This document shows positions 24,621-33,033 of a DNA stretch of 64,000 bases, piece by piece. The notes under the pieces were generated by a model. That model was not told the DNA's origin. It searched no databases and worked only from the letters and a program-made list of their open reading frames with translations. Every line of letters starts with the position of its first letter. The first letter of the stretch is position 1. Origin of the DNA: Amnibacterium endophyticum (GTDB lineage Bacteria; Actinomycetota; Actinomycetes; Actinomycetales; Microbacteriaceae); contig NZ_JBHUEA010000019.1 in the NCBI RefSeq assembly GCF_042680685.1, positions 1 to 64,000 on the forward strand, in the 5' to 3' direction. The position numbers were made by a program, and so were the translations under genes.

Positions 24621-25726
24621 CCGTCGCGGGCGTCGGCCGGGGAGGGCAGGTGCGCGGTGTCGAGGTCCTCCATGAGGTGGATGTCGGCGTAGGGGTTGCT
24701 CGTCAGGCGCCCCGCGTCGTCGAAGACGCGGACGGAGCGGCGGAGCCGACCCTCCGGCCAGTGGTGGTGACGGAAGGTGATGACGACCCGGGTCGAGGGC
24801 CACTCGTCCTCGATGTGGACCTCGGCGTCGTGCACCCCGCTGGCGAGCGGGAACTCCGTGCCGTCCTCCCCGCGCCAGTACGCGTTCGGATCACCGAACC
24901 AGCCCCGTGCCGCGGCGATCGCGTCCGCGATCTGCGCCGGGGTCAGGACGGTGGTTCGGCGCCACCGGCTGCCGGGTACGTCCGCGAGGTCGATGGTGCG
25001 GGCGGGGGCCGGCGGCATGCCCCAGGCGTGCGGGGTCCACCAGCACCGACGGGGCTCCACCGCCGGGCCGAGCCCGTCGGGGTGGTGGTCGAGGAATCGC
25101 AGCCGCGTCGGCAGGGGCTCGCCCACCGGGAGGGCGATCTCGCTGGTCCGGTAGTCGTAGGACGTGCCGCCGGAGCCGTCGTGCTCCGCGATCGGCGGGG
25201 TCGGGGCGACGAGGACGTGGACGAGGTCGCGCTCCTCGAACACGGCCAGCACGTGCCGGTCGACCCGCAGCTCGGAGGTCGTCCCGTCCGGGCGCACCGG
25301 CACGAGCAGGGTCGGGTCCTCCCAGTCCGGCGGCAGCGGATCGCCGCGGTAGGCGTCGTCGAGCTGCTGCTGCCGCGGCACCGTCGTCCAGAGGAGGCCG
25401 GTCGTCGCACCGATCGCGTTCCGGTCGCCGAGCCGGACGACGGAGACGGAGGCGTCGGGGCGCACCTGCACCGCGGGGGAGTCCCGATCGAGCAGGGCGT
25501 CCTCGTGGCTGTCGTCCATCAGCGCCACGGTGGCGGGCGGGTAGAAGACCCACGCGCTGTCCGGAGCCGGCAGCAGCACGGGCTCGGGCTCGACCGGGCC
25601 GACCGGCAGGTCGGGCCACGACGCGAAGGCGACGCGCCCATCCGGGTCTACCACCGCGGCGACCGGGCGGCCCTGGTCGACCACGATCTCCGTCCCGCCG
25701 ACGACCACCGACGGGAACTCGTCCAT
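24605..25726 (-). CDS. Hypothetical protein, 373 aa
   Basis: I do not recognise a family. It has no signal peptide or TM. It is rich in Asp, Pro, Trp and His, with beta-type strands (VVVGGTEIVVDQGRPVAAVVDPDGRVAF at the start) and a C-terminal part with WWTPHAWGM, GWFGDPNAYWRGEDGTEF and DEWPSTRVVITFRHHHW. Third-position GC is near saturation, so it is a real gene. GGAGG precedes the ATG at 25726. It overlaps the convergent MFS gene by 16 nt. It may relate to the protein at 26746-27801, which also contains TrpTrp and Trp-Pro-rich segments, but this is not demonstrated. Confidence 0.75.
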   Translation of the reverse strand: MDEFPSVVVGGTEIVVDQGRPVAAVVDPDGRVAFASWPDLPVGPVEPEPVLLPAPDSAWVFYPPATVALMDDSHEDALLDRDSPAVQVRPDASVSVVRLGDRNAIGATTGLLWTTVPRQQQLDDAYRGDPLPPDWEDPTLLVPVRPDGTTSELRVDRHVLAVFEERDLVHVLVAPTPPIAEHDGSGGTSYDYRTSEIALPVGEPLPTRLRFLDHHPDGLGPAVEPRRCWWTPHAWGMPPAPARTIDLADVPGSRWRRTTVLTPAQIADAIAAARGWFGDPNAYWRGEDGTEFPLASGVHDAEVHIEDEWPSTRVVITFRHHHWPEGRLRRSVRVFDDAGRLTSNPYADIHLMEDLDTAHLPSPADARDGHLDV

Positions 25727-25865
25727 CGCCTCCACCACGCCGCAAGTCTCTCGCCGCAGGTGCGGCGAGGACCGCCTCCTCGAGGAGCGTGCGAGGTGCT
25801 CGACCGGATCTGTGATCGGCTGCAACGTTTCGGCCGCTTCCGGACATAGACCAGATGTGGTGACG

Positions 25866-26321
25866 ATGTCCCAGGACGAGGCGACGCGGTGGACGGCCGA
25901 GCCGGCGGGGATGCCCGTGTCCGTGTGGGCGCTCGAGGACACGCTCAGCGCGGAGCGGCGGCACCTGCGCGTCGGCGCCGAGCTGCACACCCTCGTGCGA
26001 GCGGCGGACCCGCCCCTGCGCAGGCTGCTGACCGGGGTCGAGTCCTCGGCGGAGTGGATCGCGCCCTTCGATGCGCCCACGGCGCCGTGCTCCTTCCTCC
26101 GCATCCGAGGGCGCGTGCAGCGGATCGACGCCGTCGCCCTCCGCTTCCGCCAGGGGTCGACCGGGCCGGAACCGGTCGCGGGGACGGCGCGCACCTGGCC
26201 GGTCGGATCGACCTGCGACCCGGAGCCGTCGCGGAGCGTCTGGCCGCTCAGCGGCCAGCTCGTCCTGGTCGGCTTCCTGCTCGCCCTCGACCACCCGGAT
26301 CTCGACCGTCGCCTCGGGTGA
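25866..26321 (+). CDS. Hypothetical protein, 151 aa
   Basis: Unrecognised soluble protein beginning MSQDEATRWTAEPAGMPV. Codon third positions are almost all G/C, supporting coding. The middle is FDAPTAPCSFLRIRGRVQRIDAVALRF and the end LVLVGFLLALDHPDLDRRLG. A GTG two codons upstream (25860) lies 7 nt after TAGACC and may be the true leaderless start. Divergent from the 373-aa hypothetical gene. Confidence 0.65.
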   Translation: MSQDEATRWTAEPAGMPVSVWALEDTLSAERRHLRVGAELHTLVRAADPPLRRLLTGVESSAEWIAPFDAPTAPCSFLRIRGRVQRIDAVALRFRQGSTGPEPVAGTARTWPVGSTCDPEPSRSVWPLSGQLVLVGFLLALDHPDLDRRLG

Positions 26322-26369
26322 ACCGTGGCGTGCGAGGGCGCCCGGTGTCCGAAGCGGTACACAGGCTGC

Positions 26370-26753
26370 GTGCGTCGCCTCGTGGCTCTGCTCGTGGTGC
26401 TCGGTGCGCTCGCGACCGCCTGCAGCGGTCCGCGGTACACGAGCGAACGGCTCGTGGTCGCGCGTCGGGTCCCCGGGTCCGTCGGAACGACGCACCTCGA
26501 GGGGTCGGTGGACTACGACTCCCGCGGCTGCGTGTCGGTCGACGGCGCCGTCCTGGTCGCGCCGCCGGGCTCGAGCCTGATCGACGACGGCATCATCGTC
26601 ATCGCCCCGTCCGCGCTGCACCGCGCGGATCGGCAGCTCCAGGTGGGGGAGCCGCTGACCCCTGGTCTGGTCGGGGTCGTGGTCGGTCCTGGATCCAGCG
26701 CGGTTCCTGCAGCGCCCGACTGCGGCGCGGACCGGTACTTCCTCATCACGTGA
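26370..26753 (+). CDS. Small lipoprotein, 127 aa
   Basis: The signal peptide MRRLVALLVVLGALATACSG has a lipobox-like ATAC (Cys18). The mature part is beta-rich (HLEGSVDYDSRGCVSVDGAVLVAPPG, LVGVVVGPGSS) with Cys in DCGADRYF, allowing one disulfide. GTG start at 26370. The last 8 nt overlap the convergent gene. Function unknown. Confidence 0.72.
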   Translation: MRRLVALLVVLGALATACSGPRYTSERLVVARRVPGSVGTTHLEGSVDYDSRGCVSVDGAVLVAPPGSSLIDDGIIVIAPSALHRADRQLQVGEPLTPGLVGVVVGPGSSAVPAAPDCGADRYFLIT

Positions 26754-27801
26754 CGAGGTGCCAGCCGTGGAGGACGTCGCCCGCCTCCTGGTCGGTCCGC
26801 CAGTGCTCGGCCGTGGTCGGCGGCGCCAGGATGTCGGTGAGCCACCAGGTCTGGTCGGGATCCCACCCCGCGAGGACGGTCGCGGCGCCCGGTCCGACCT
26901 GCAGCCGCCGCGTGGCGGCGTTGAGGTAGCCGAGCACGCTGAGGTGCACCGCGTCGAAGTCCCGACCGACCGCCTGCCAGTCGGGGATGAGCCAGGTGCT
27001 GTCGGTCCCGGTGACCCGGTACCAGTCCTGCCGGCGCGACCAGGTGACGTCGAGCGGGTAGCGGCGGACGAGCTCGACCCAGGCCTCCGCGCCGTCGATC
27101 TCGAAGACGCGTGGAGAGCGGACCGGGTGCAGACCCCACACCAGCGCGTCCCACTGCCCGAAGCTGTCCTCCTCCCACAGCAGGTTCACCGAGCCCACCT
27201 CGGCGAGCGCGCGGGTGGTGGGCAGCGCCGCCGGCGTTGGGGTGGACCACCAGTGCCCCGACCAGGCGGCTCGAGGGTCGTCGGGGCGCTCCGCCCGGGC
27301 TCGCCGCTCGCCCTCGTCCTCCTCGGCGCGCAGCTGTGCGAGGCGTTCGCCGATGCCGGTCGTCTCCGGGCCCGCGGCCGCAGCGGGGGACTGCTCGTCG
27401 TACCGGTCCGCGTACCGCACCGTCGCGAGATCGAGCCCCGTCGCCCACCACTGCGTCGCCGGTGCTCGACCGAGCGCCGCGGCGATCGGCTCCAGCAACG
27501 GCAGGAGCGTCGGGTCGGCGGCGACGACGTCCTCGTCGTGCGGCTCCTGCCAGCCCATGGCGGCGCTGACCGTCCCGTCCATCGGGTCGACGAGCGCGAA
27601 GAGGTCGTCCCAGCGCGCTGCCGGTGACGCGTCGACCTCGCGAAGCGCCGCCCGCAGCGCGTCCCGTCGAGCGGCATCGCCCGGTCGCCAGGCCGCCTCG
27701 GTCCAGGCGCGCCCCACCGGCTGGTGCAGCCGGTGTGCGACCGCCAGGCACAGGTGCCGGCCCCGGGGGCCCGCCAGAAACGTCGAGGCGTCCACTGCCA
27801 T
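26746..27801 (-). CDS. Hypothetical protein, 351 aa
   Basis: Unrecognised soluble protein. The N-terminus MAVDASTFLAGPRGRHLCLAVAHRLHQ continues with a helical Arg/Ala-rich part; a Trp-rich C-terminal half follows (HWWSTPTPAALPTT, DVTWSRRQDWYRVTG, ATVLAGWDPDQTWWLTD, GDVLHGWHLVT). Codon bias is strongly genomic. Similar-looking orphans occur in actinobacteria, sometimes near secretion or toxin genes, but no function can be assigned. Confidence 0.75.
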   Translation of the reverse strand: MAVDASTFLAGPRGRHLCLAVAHRLHQPVGRAWTEAAWRPGDAARRDALRAALREVDASPAARWDDLFALVDPMDGTVSAAMGWQEPHDEDVVAADPTLLPLLEPIAAALGRAPATQWWATGLDLATVRYADRYDEQSPAAAAGPETTGIGERLAQLRAEEDEGERRARAERPDDPRAAWSGHWWSTPTPAALPTTRALAEVGSVNLLWEEDSFGQWDALVWGLHPVRSPRVFEIDGAEAWVELVRRYPLDVTWSRRQDWYRVTGTDSTWLIPDWQAVGRDFDAVHLSVLGYLNAATRRLQVGPGAATVLAGWDPDQTWWLTDILAPPTTAEHWRTDQEAGDVLHGWHLVT

Positions 27802-27957
27802 GCCCTCACCCTGCTCAGCGGCGGCGATGCGGGCAAGCGGCGGGCCCGGCGTCTGGTGGGCAGCCGCTCCTGCCGCCGGCGCGGAGCCGTCCGACGCCGG
27901 AGTCTTGGTCGTCGGGGCGGTCCCCGCTCCGGCGGCGGAGTCCAGGACACTGGTGGC

Positions 27958-28278
27958 GTGGAGATCCTGCTGTGGCTCGCCCTCGCCTCGCTGCCGCTCG
28001 GGGTCGTCCTCGCCGTCGCCGGTGCCGTGGTTGCGGTGGTGCTGAAGGGGCGGATCCCGGCGGTCGCCCTGGCCGCGCTGGTCCCCGTGCTCCTCGTCGT
28101 GTGGGCCTCCGCGACCTACCAGGACGGGATCAGGGCGGACGAGACGGGGACGAGCGGGAACATCTTCGTCGCGGTGGGCTGGCTCGTCGCCGCGGCGGGT
28201 GCGGGAGCCGGCGCCGCGTGCCTCGCGGTCGTGCGAGCGGCGAGGGCATCACACGAGGAGGTCGTCCGCTCCGGGTGA
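27958..28278 (+). CDS. Small membrane protein, 106 aa
   Basis: Three hydrophobic segments: ILLWLALASLPLGVVLAVAGAVVAVVL, VALAALVPVLLVVWASATY and FVAVGWLVAAAGAGAGAACLAVV. A short charged tail follows. GTG start at 27958, with GACACT 6 nt upstream as a weak -10 variant. Function unknown. Confidence 0.65.
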   Translation: MEILLWLALASLPLGVVLAVAGAVVAVVLKGRIPAVALAALVPVLLVVWASATYQDGIRADETGTSGNIFVAVGWLVAAAGAGAGAACLAVVRAARASHEEVVRSG

Positions 28279-28427
28279 CACGCTGCATCGCCCCGGGAGC
28301 GGAGAAGCGGGGCGGAGCGCCGGGTTCGTCACGGATGCTTCGGCGGCGCTCGGACGGGGGCGTAGGCCGGCGGGAAGGTCCTCCCTACTGTCGTCAACGG
28401 CGGAACCGCCCTGAACGAAGGCCTTCT

Positions 28428-29198
28428 GTGAAGTTCTCCCGTGCGCTCGCCGCCGCTGCCACCGCGCTCGCTCTCGTGCTCGGCGGCGGCGCGGTCTCCG
28501 CCTCCGCTGACCCCGTGCCGCAGCCGCTGACGCTGCTGACGCCGACGACCGGGGTGAAGGTGGCGTCGCCGTACGTCACGTTCACCTGGCAGGCACCCGC
28601 CGACCAGGAGCAGGCGATCGTGCGCGTCTCGCGCTCGAAGCGGACGAAGGGCGGCCTGCTGCCCCTGAGTGGGAGGAACAGCATCACGGGGTACGTCGAC
28701 AGCTCGGCCGGGACCTTCAGGGACGCGCGGTACTCCTATTCGCCGGACACCTACTACTGGCAGGTCACCGCGCGCGACGCCGCGGGGAACACCTATCGCT
28801 CCGCGGTGCGGAGGTTCGTCGTCCCCGTCTTCTTCCAGCTGTCGAAGATGCGGGCGAAGGCGGTTCGCGAGGCCGGCAACGGCAGGCGCGCCGTGCTGGT
28901 CCGCGGGATCATGCGCTGCAACTACGCCGAGCCGCAGTACTACACCCAGCTCACGATGGTCACGACGGCGGGTAAACGGCGCCTCGGACGCAGCATCACC
29001 GGGTACGGCAACTGCCTCGGCATGCACCCGAACAAGGTCGAGACGCTGGTCGAGCCGGGGAGCCTGAAGAAGGGCACGAAGCTGACGCTGAAGATCCGCG
29101 GGCGTTCGACGATGGACAGCACGGTGCGCTGGGGCGGGGCCCACATCAAGAAGGCGAACGGCCCGGTCACCACGCTCCACTTCACCTGGCGCGGCTGA
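28428..29198 (+). CDS. Secreted protein with Ig/fibronectin-like fold
   Basis: A 256-aa protein with a Sec signal peptide (KFSRALAAAATALALVLGGGAVSASA, cleavage after ASA). The first mature domain (LTLLTPTTGVKVASPYVTFTWQAPADQEQAIVRVS ... YYWQVTARDAAGNTYRSAVRRFVV, residues about 35-130) has the W/Y pattern of an FnIII/Ig-like module. The C-terminal part has two Cys (GIMRCNYAEP, GYGNCLGM), probably disulfide-linked. GAAGG precedes the GTG at 28428. Extracellular or wall-associated; binding partner unknown. Confidence 0.78.
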   Translation: MKFSRALAAAATALALVLGGGAVSASADPVPQPLTLLTPTTGVKVASPYVTFTWQAPADQEQAIVRVSRSKRTKGGLLPLSGRNSITGYVDSSAGTFRDARYSYSPDTYYWQVTARDAAGNTYRSAVRRFVVPVFFQLSKMRAKAVREAGNGRRAVLVRGIMRCNYAEPQYYTQLTMVTTAGKRRLGRSITGYGNCLGMHPNKVETLVEPGSLKKGTKLTLKIRGRSTMDSTVRWGGAHIKKANGPVTTLHFTWRG

Positions 29199-29320
29199 CC
29201 CGCGCCGGCGGAGCCGCCCCCCTCCGGGGCGAGCGGCCACGACGAGGCCGCGGGCGCGGCTCGAGAATCGTCTCGTGTGCAGGGCTCGATGCCTGCGCGG
29301 CCCGCCCGGCGCCGTCCCGG

Positions 29321-29326
29321 TACGGT
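29321..29326 (+). promoter_or_regulatory. -10 element of LysE gene
   Basis: TACGGT, 7 nt before the GTG at 29334. Confidence 0.5.
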
Positions 29327-29333
29327 GCTGGAC

Positions 29334-29969
29334 GTGCCGAGCCTCCAGCAGATCGCTGCCCTGGCTGCGGCGAGCGCGCTGCTCATCGTCGTCCCGGGTC
29401 CGAGCGTGCTGTTCATCATCGGGCGCGCGCTGACGCAGGGCCGTCGGGTCGCACTCGGCGGCGTGCTGGGCAACGCGATCGGCTGCGCTGCGGCCGCCGC
29501 GCTGGTCGCCGCCGGACTGGGGGTGCTGCTGTCACGGTTCGAGTGGCTGCTGCTCGTGATGAAGCTCGTCGGCGGCGCCTACCTGATCTGGCTCGGGGTC
29601 CGGGCGTACCGGCGCGCCGGGCGCGACGCCGCTGAGGTTCCAGCGGTGGCGGTGCCGGTCACGAGCTGGCAGTCGATCAGGAGCGGCGCCTTCGTCGGGA
29701 TGACGAACCCGAAGAGCTACCTGATCTTCGCCGCCGTGGTCCCGCAGTTCGCCGCTCCGGCCGCGGGCCCCCTGCCGGTCCAGCTGCTCCTGCTCTCGCT
29801 GGTGCCGATCGGCATCGGGCTCGTCACGGACTCGGTGTGGGCGCTCGGCGCCGGCAGGGCCCGCCAGGCCCTCTCCGGTCCGCGCGCGCAACGACGAGCG
29901 GGCCGCGCAGGAGCCCTCTGCCTGGTCGGGCTCGGCTCCTACGTGGCCGTCGCGCCCGCCGGGCACTGA
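29334..29969 (+). CDS. LysE-family amino-acid/metabolite exporter
   Basis: A 211-aa protein with the RhtB/LysE signature: LIVVPGPSVLFIIGRALTQGRR in helix 1, GGAYLIWLGVRAYR, and GMTNPKSYLIFAAVVPQF. About six helices. The start is set at the GTG 7 nt after TACGGT rather than an upstream in-frame ATG, since family members begin just before this helix. Probably exports an amino acid or homoserine-lactone-like compound. Confidence 0.9.
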   Translation: MPSLQQIAALAAASALLIVVPGPSVLFIIGRALTQGRRVALGGVLGNAIGCAAAAALVAAGLGVLLSRFEWLLLVMKLVGGAYLIWLGVRAYRRAGRDAAEVPAVAVPVTSWQSIRSGAFVGMTNPKSYLIFAAVVPQFAAPAAGPLPVQLLLLSLVPIGIGLVTDSVWALGAGRARQALSGPRAQRRAGRAGALCLVGLGSYVAVAPAGH

Positions 29970-30117
29970 GCGCCGCCCCGGTGTCGTCCGGCTGCCCCCG
30001 GCCGTCGTTCCGAAGTCGAGTCACCGCTGGACACCCGCGCGAACCTGCTCCGCGGCGGGAGAGACGGTGGTCGTAGTGACCCTCATCGCGTCTCCGGCTC
30101 TTCGGGCCGCTTCGTGT

Positions 30118-30711
30118 TCAGCGGGCGGACTCGTCGCGCGGGGTGCTGCCCGTGCTGCGCAGCCCGGTGTCGAGCAGGGCGACGAGCCAGGTGAAGCTCT
30201 GGTCGACGTCGGTGCCGAGCTGGAAGCCGCCGCCGGTCTCGAGGGTGGTGAAGCCGTGCAGGATGCTGCGGAGCGCGCGGAGGGCGTGCACGTGGTCTGC
30301 TTCGGGCAGGTGGTAGCCCCGGAGCACCGCGGAGAAGGGATCGAGCGCGTCGCGGAGCGCGGTCGCCGTCGGGGCATCGGCCGCGGTGTCGCGCGGGCCG
30401 ACCGTCGCGGCGTAGCGACCCGCGTGCTGCCGCACGTAGGAGCGGAAGGCGTCCGCCGCGTGCGTCAGGGCGTCCGAGCCGGATCGTCCCTGCGTCGCTC
30501 GGCCGACGGCGGTGGCGATCTCGGTCGCGGCGAGGGCGCCGACGCGGTCGACGAGGTCGTCGAGCCCGGCGACGTGCTTGTACAGCGACGGCGCCTTCAC
30601 GCCGAGGCGCTCGGCCACGACGCTCATCGACAGCGCGGGCAGGCCGAGCTCGTCGGCGAGGTCGGCGGCCGCCGCGGTGACGACCGCGGCGTCGAGCCCG
30701 GCCCTAGGCAC
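30118..30711 (-). CDS. TetR regulator with WHG-type C-terminal domain
   Basis: A 197-aa TetR protein. HTH: VVTAAAADLADELGLPALSMSVVAERLGVKAPSLYKHVAGLDDLVDR. The C-terminal part (GRYAAT, HALRALRSILHGFTTLETGGGF) matches the WHG ligand-binding domain. The GTG at 30711 overlaps the hydrolase stop by 8 nt, so it is cotranscribed and coupled with it. It probably represses the operon through the TGGCTA/TAGCCA sites at 31563-31601. Confidence 0.88.
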   Translation of the reverse strand: MPRAGLDAAVVTAAAADLADELGLPALSMSVVAERLGVKAPSLYKHVAGLDDLVDRVGALAATEIATAVGRATQGRSGSDALTHAADAFRSYVRQHAGRYAATVGPRDTAADAPTATALRDALDPFSAVLRGYHLPEADHVHALRALRSILHGFTTLETGGGFQLGTDVDQSFTWLVALLDTGLRSTGSTPRDESAR

Positions 30712-31576
30712 GGTCGAGCACCGGGTGCACGCGACGCAGGAACGGGATGAGGGCGGCGAGCAGCTCGTCAGGGGTCTGGGTGTGCGGGTAGTGGCCGGCG
30801 CCGTCGATGACGACGAGCTCGCCCACGCCTGCGGGCAGGTCGGCGAGGATCCGCTCGCCCTCGGCGCGCGGATCGGCCCAGTCCGGGTCGGCGGACCCCT
30901 CGACCACGAGCACGGGCTGGTGCACATTCGGCAGCTGTGCGCCGGCGTCGGCGGGAGTGGTCTTGGTCATCCCACGCAGCGCGGCCATCCGCTCAGGCCG
31001 CGAGAGCTCGGTGATGAACCGCTCGCGCGCCTCGGGCCAGTCGGCGGGCTTGGTCGGGAAAGCGATGTCGAGGTACCGCAGCCAGCCGGACAGGCTCCCG
31101 CTCGTCATCACCCTGCCGAGCTGCATCGTCGCGCTGCGGTGGTGGCGGTTCCGCAGCAGCCCGACGAGGTCCATGGACTGCTTGCGGGTGAAGGGTGCCA
31201 GCTCGACGATGCCGGTCACGAGATCGGGCGCGGTGGCCGCGGCGATCGTCGCGGCCCCGCCGCTGATCGACTGGCCGACGATGACCGCCGGTCCGCCGAG
31301 GTGACGGATCAGCGCGGCGATGTCGCCGGCGATGTCGGTGCGGCTGTAGCCCGGCCAGGTCGCGGTCGACTCCCCGCATCCCCGGAGATCCATGTTCGCG
31401 ACGCGGAAGCCTGCCGCCACCAGCTCGGGCACCACGAATCGGTAGGAGTGACGGGAGTCGCCCATGCCGTGCGCCAGCACGACGAGCGGTCCGGTGCCGG
31501 TCAGGTCGTACGCGATGGTTCCGTCCTGCACCGCGAGGCGCTGCGTCTTCGGCTGCAGCTTCTGGCTACTGTTCAT
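30704..31576 (-). CDS. Alpha/beta hydrolase
   Basis: A 290-aa hydrolase. The oxyanion region is LVVLAHGMGDSRHSY, the nucleophile elbow is VGQSISGGAA (Ser), and the C-terminal His is in DGAGHYPHTQ. The cap region is Arg/Trp-rich. The ATG at 31576 lies 6 nt after a minus-strand TAGCTT, so the mRNA is likely leaderless. It is the first gene of a hydrolase-TetR operon; substrate unknown (esterase or lactonase possible). Confidence 0.9.
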   Translation of the reverse strand: MNSSQKLQPKTQRLAVQDGTIAYDLTGTGPLVVLAHGMGDSRHSYRFVVPELVAAGFRVANMDLRGCGESTATWPGYSRTDIAGDIAALIRHLGGPAVIVGQSISGGAATIAAATAPDLVTGIVELAPFTRKQSMDLVGLLRNRHHRSATMQLGRVMTSGSLSGWLRYLDIAFPTKPADWPEARERFITELSRPERMAALRGMTKTTPADAGAQLPNVHQPVLVVEGSADPDWADPRAEGERILADLPAGVGELVVIDGAGHYPHTQTPDELLAALIPFLRRVHPVLDRA

Positions 31577-31581
31577 AGCCA
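31563..31581. promoter_or_regulatory. Operator of hydrolase-TetR operon
   Basis: TGGCTA-N7-TAGCCA spans the start codon and transcription start. Further TAGCCA copies at 31590-31595 and 31596-31601 flank the -10. Confidence 0.6.
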
Positions 31582-31582
31582 G

Positions 31583-31588
31583 AAGCTA
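31583..31588 (-). promoter_or_regulatory. -10 element of hydrolase operon
   Basis: Minus-strand TAGCTT, 6 nt before the ATG at 31576. Confidence 0.5.
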
Positions 31589-31692
31589 CTAGCCATAGCC
31601 ACGCGAGTCAAGCTGCGCGTCCTCCTCTGTCCGCGGGCGTCGGCCGACGGGGGCGACGCCGTTCTCGAGCCCGGGGGAGCAGGTCGCTCTCG

Positions 31693-32195
31693 TCATCGAG
31701 CGTCGGGCTCGAGCGTGAACCGGGCACGGTAGGAGAAGTCCTCGCTGCCGAACGAGGCGTGCGGTCGTACGTGCAGCCGGCCGTCGATCGTGCACGAGGG
31801 GTCGAACAGGGTCGCGGGGAAGGCAGCGCCGGCGAGGTGGGCAGGCGCTCCGCTGTTGTACTGCGTGACTGTCTGCGTCGCTGGCCCTTCGTCCGAGCGT
31901 CTCGTGCTGGCTGAACGGCCCGCCGCCGACCACGTCTGCTCGAACGACGCGCTCAGGCGCACTCGACGGGTGCGGTCGCACCTCCCAGTAGTCACGGCGT
32001 AGCCCGTGGCGCTGATCGCCGGGTCGATCAGCGCCACATCGGTGCAGCTGATGAAGGGACCCCACCCGACCTTCCTCGCCGTCGCGACCCCTTCGGCCAC
32101 CGAGTCCACGCAGAGTGCTGCGCCGTCTCCGTCATGGAGCCCTCGGCGATGAGGTGGCGGAGCGCATCCGCGACCGGGTTGCTACTCGGCGTCAT
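31693..32195 (-). pseudogene. Hypothetical gene with probable single-base frameshift
   Basis: The ATG at 32195 (5 bp after the upstream membrane-protein stop) opens MTPSSNPVADALRHLIAEGSM with strong GC3 bias. Near 32110 the bias jumps to another frame, VDSVAEGVATARKVGWGPFISCTDVAL, which runs with normal codon use to the stop at 31693. One missing base joins them into a ~167-aa protein. No family recognised; two Cys pairs (SCTD, GRCD, PSCTID) are visible. Alternatively only the 138-codon downstream ORF (GTG 32109) is translated. Confidence 0.5.
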
Positions 32196-32200
32196 GTCGC

Positions 32201-32887
32201 TCACCCTGCTGACGGAGGGGAGCGCCACTCCGAGGCGGTCGGGCTCGCGTCGCCTTCCTGACGGGCGATGACTGCAGCGATCGCCACGCCGCCGATCGCG
32301 ATGAAGAGCCAGCCGAGCTGGAAGGTGAAGTCGCCGCCGGAGCCGAGCGCGTTCACCCCGGTGGGCCCGTGCCACATCACGTGCTGCAGGCCGGTCTGCG
32401 CGATCCCGTCGAGGATCTGCCCGGCCGAGGTGCCGATCGCCGTGACGAGCGCCGCGATCACGATGGAGCGGGCAGCCCTGCGAGGGGCGGCCCGGGTCCT
32501 GAGGAGGCGCGCGAAGGCGAAGGCGAGGCTGCAGGCGACGCCCGCCCCGGTGAGAGCCCAGGCGAGGGGCCCGAAGGCGAGGCCGACCCGGGTCGCGACG
32601 GCGAGATCGCTGACCTGGGCGGTGATCCGGGTCGCGGTGATGGTGGCGTCGTCGGCGACGTAGGGAGTGCCGCCGTAGGTGTTCTGGCCGACGGCGTGCA
32701 GCGGTTCCGCCGTCGCGATGGAGACCGTCAGCGGCTCCGACGTCAGCGGCCCGATCGCGGCCCCGGCGGCGACGAGCACGCCGACCAGACTGAGCGCAGC
32801 AGCGAGGAAGGCGAGGAGCCAGGCTGCTCGGACCGTCCATTCGAGCGACGTCCGGCGCCGGCTGGACGGGCTTCGCACCGCGGTCAT
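32201..32887 (-). CDS. Four-helix membrane protein (DUF2975-like layout)
   Basis: A 228-aa protein with helices near residues 18-42 (AAWLLAFLAAALSLVGVLVAAG), 100-125, 140-165 and 190-215, and a ~55-residue outer loop after helix 1. This resembles DUF2975/YoaS proteins, which usually pair with a small HTH gene. Here the next gene, 5 bp away, is the frameshifted 32195-31693 frame. The ATG lies 6 nt after TACCGT (minus strand), so it is leaderless. Family assignment tentative. Confidence 0.72.
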   Translation of the reverse strand: MTAVRSPSSRRRTSLEWTVRAAWLLAFLAAALSLVGVLVAAGAAIGPLTSEPLTVSIATAEPLHAVGQNTYGGTPYVADDATITATRITAQVSDLAVATRVGLAFGPLAWALTGAGVACSLAFAFARLLRTRAAPRRAARSIVIAALVTAIGTSAGQILDGIAQTGLQHVMWHGPTGVNALGSGGDFTFQLGWLFIAIGGVAIAAVIARQEGDASPTASEWRSPPSAG

Positions 32888-32893
32888 GCGGGC

Positions 32894-32899
32894 ACGGTA
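32894..32899 (-). promoter_or_regulatory. -10 element of four-helix membrane protein gene
   Basis: Minus-strand TACCGT, 6 nt before the ATG at 32887. Confidence 0.5.
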
Positions 32900-33033
32900 G
32901 CGAGCCGGACGTCCGCAGGTAGACGGCGGCACGCGCGGGACCGTGCGCACTGCTCCGACGCCCCGAGGCATCACAGCCGAGGTCACCTCGGAAGAACACC
33001 TTCTTGGCCAGGGACCGGGACGACACTGGTGAG

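Noticed and set aside
29970..30117. tRNA or small RNA in convergent gaps
   Set aside because: No T-arm (GGTTCGA-type) or cloverleaf found here or elsewhere in the window.
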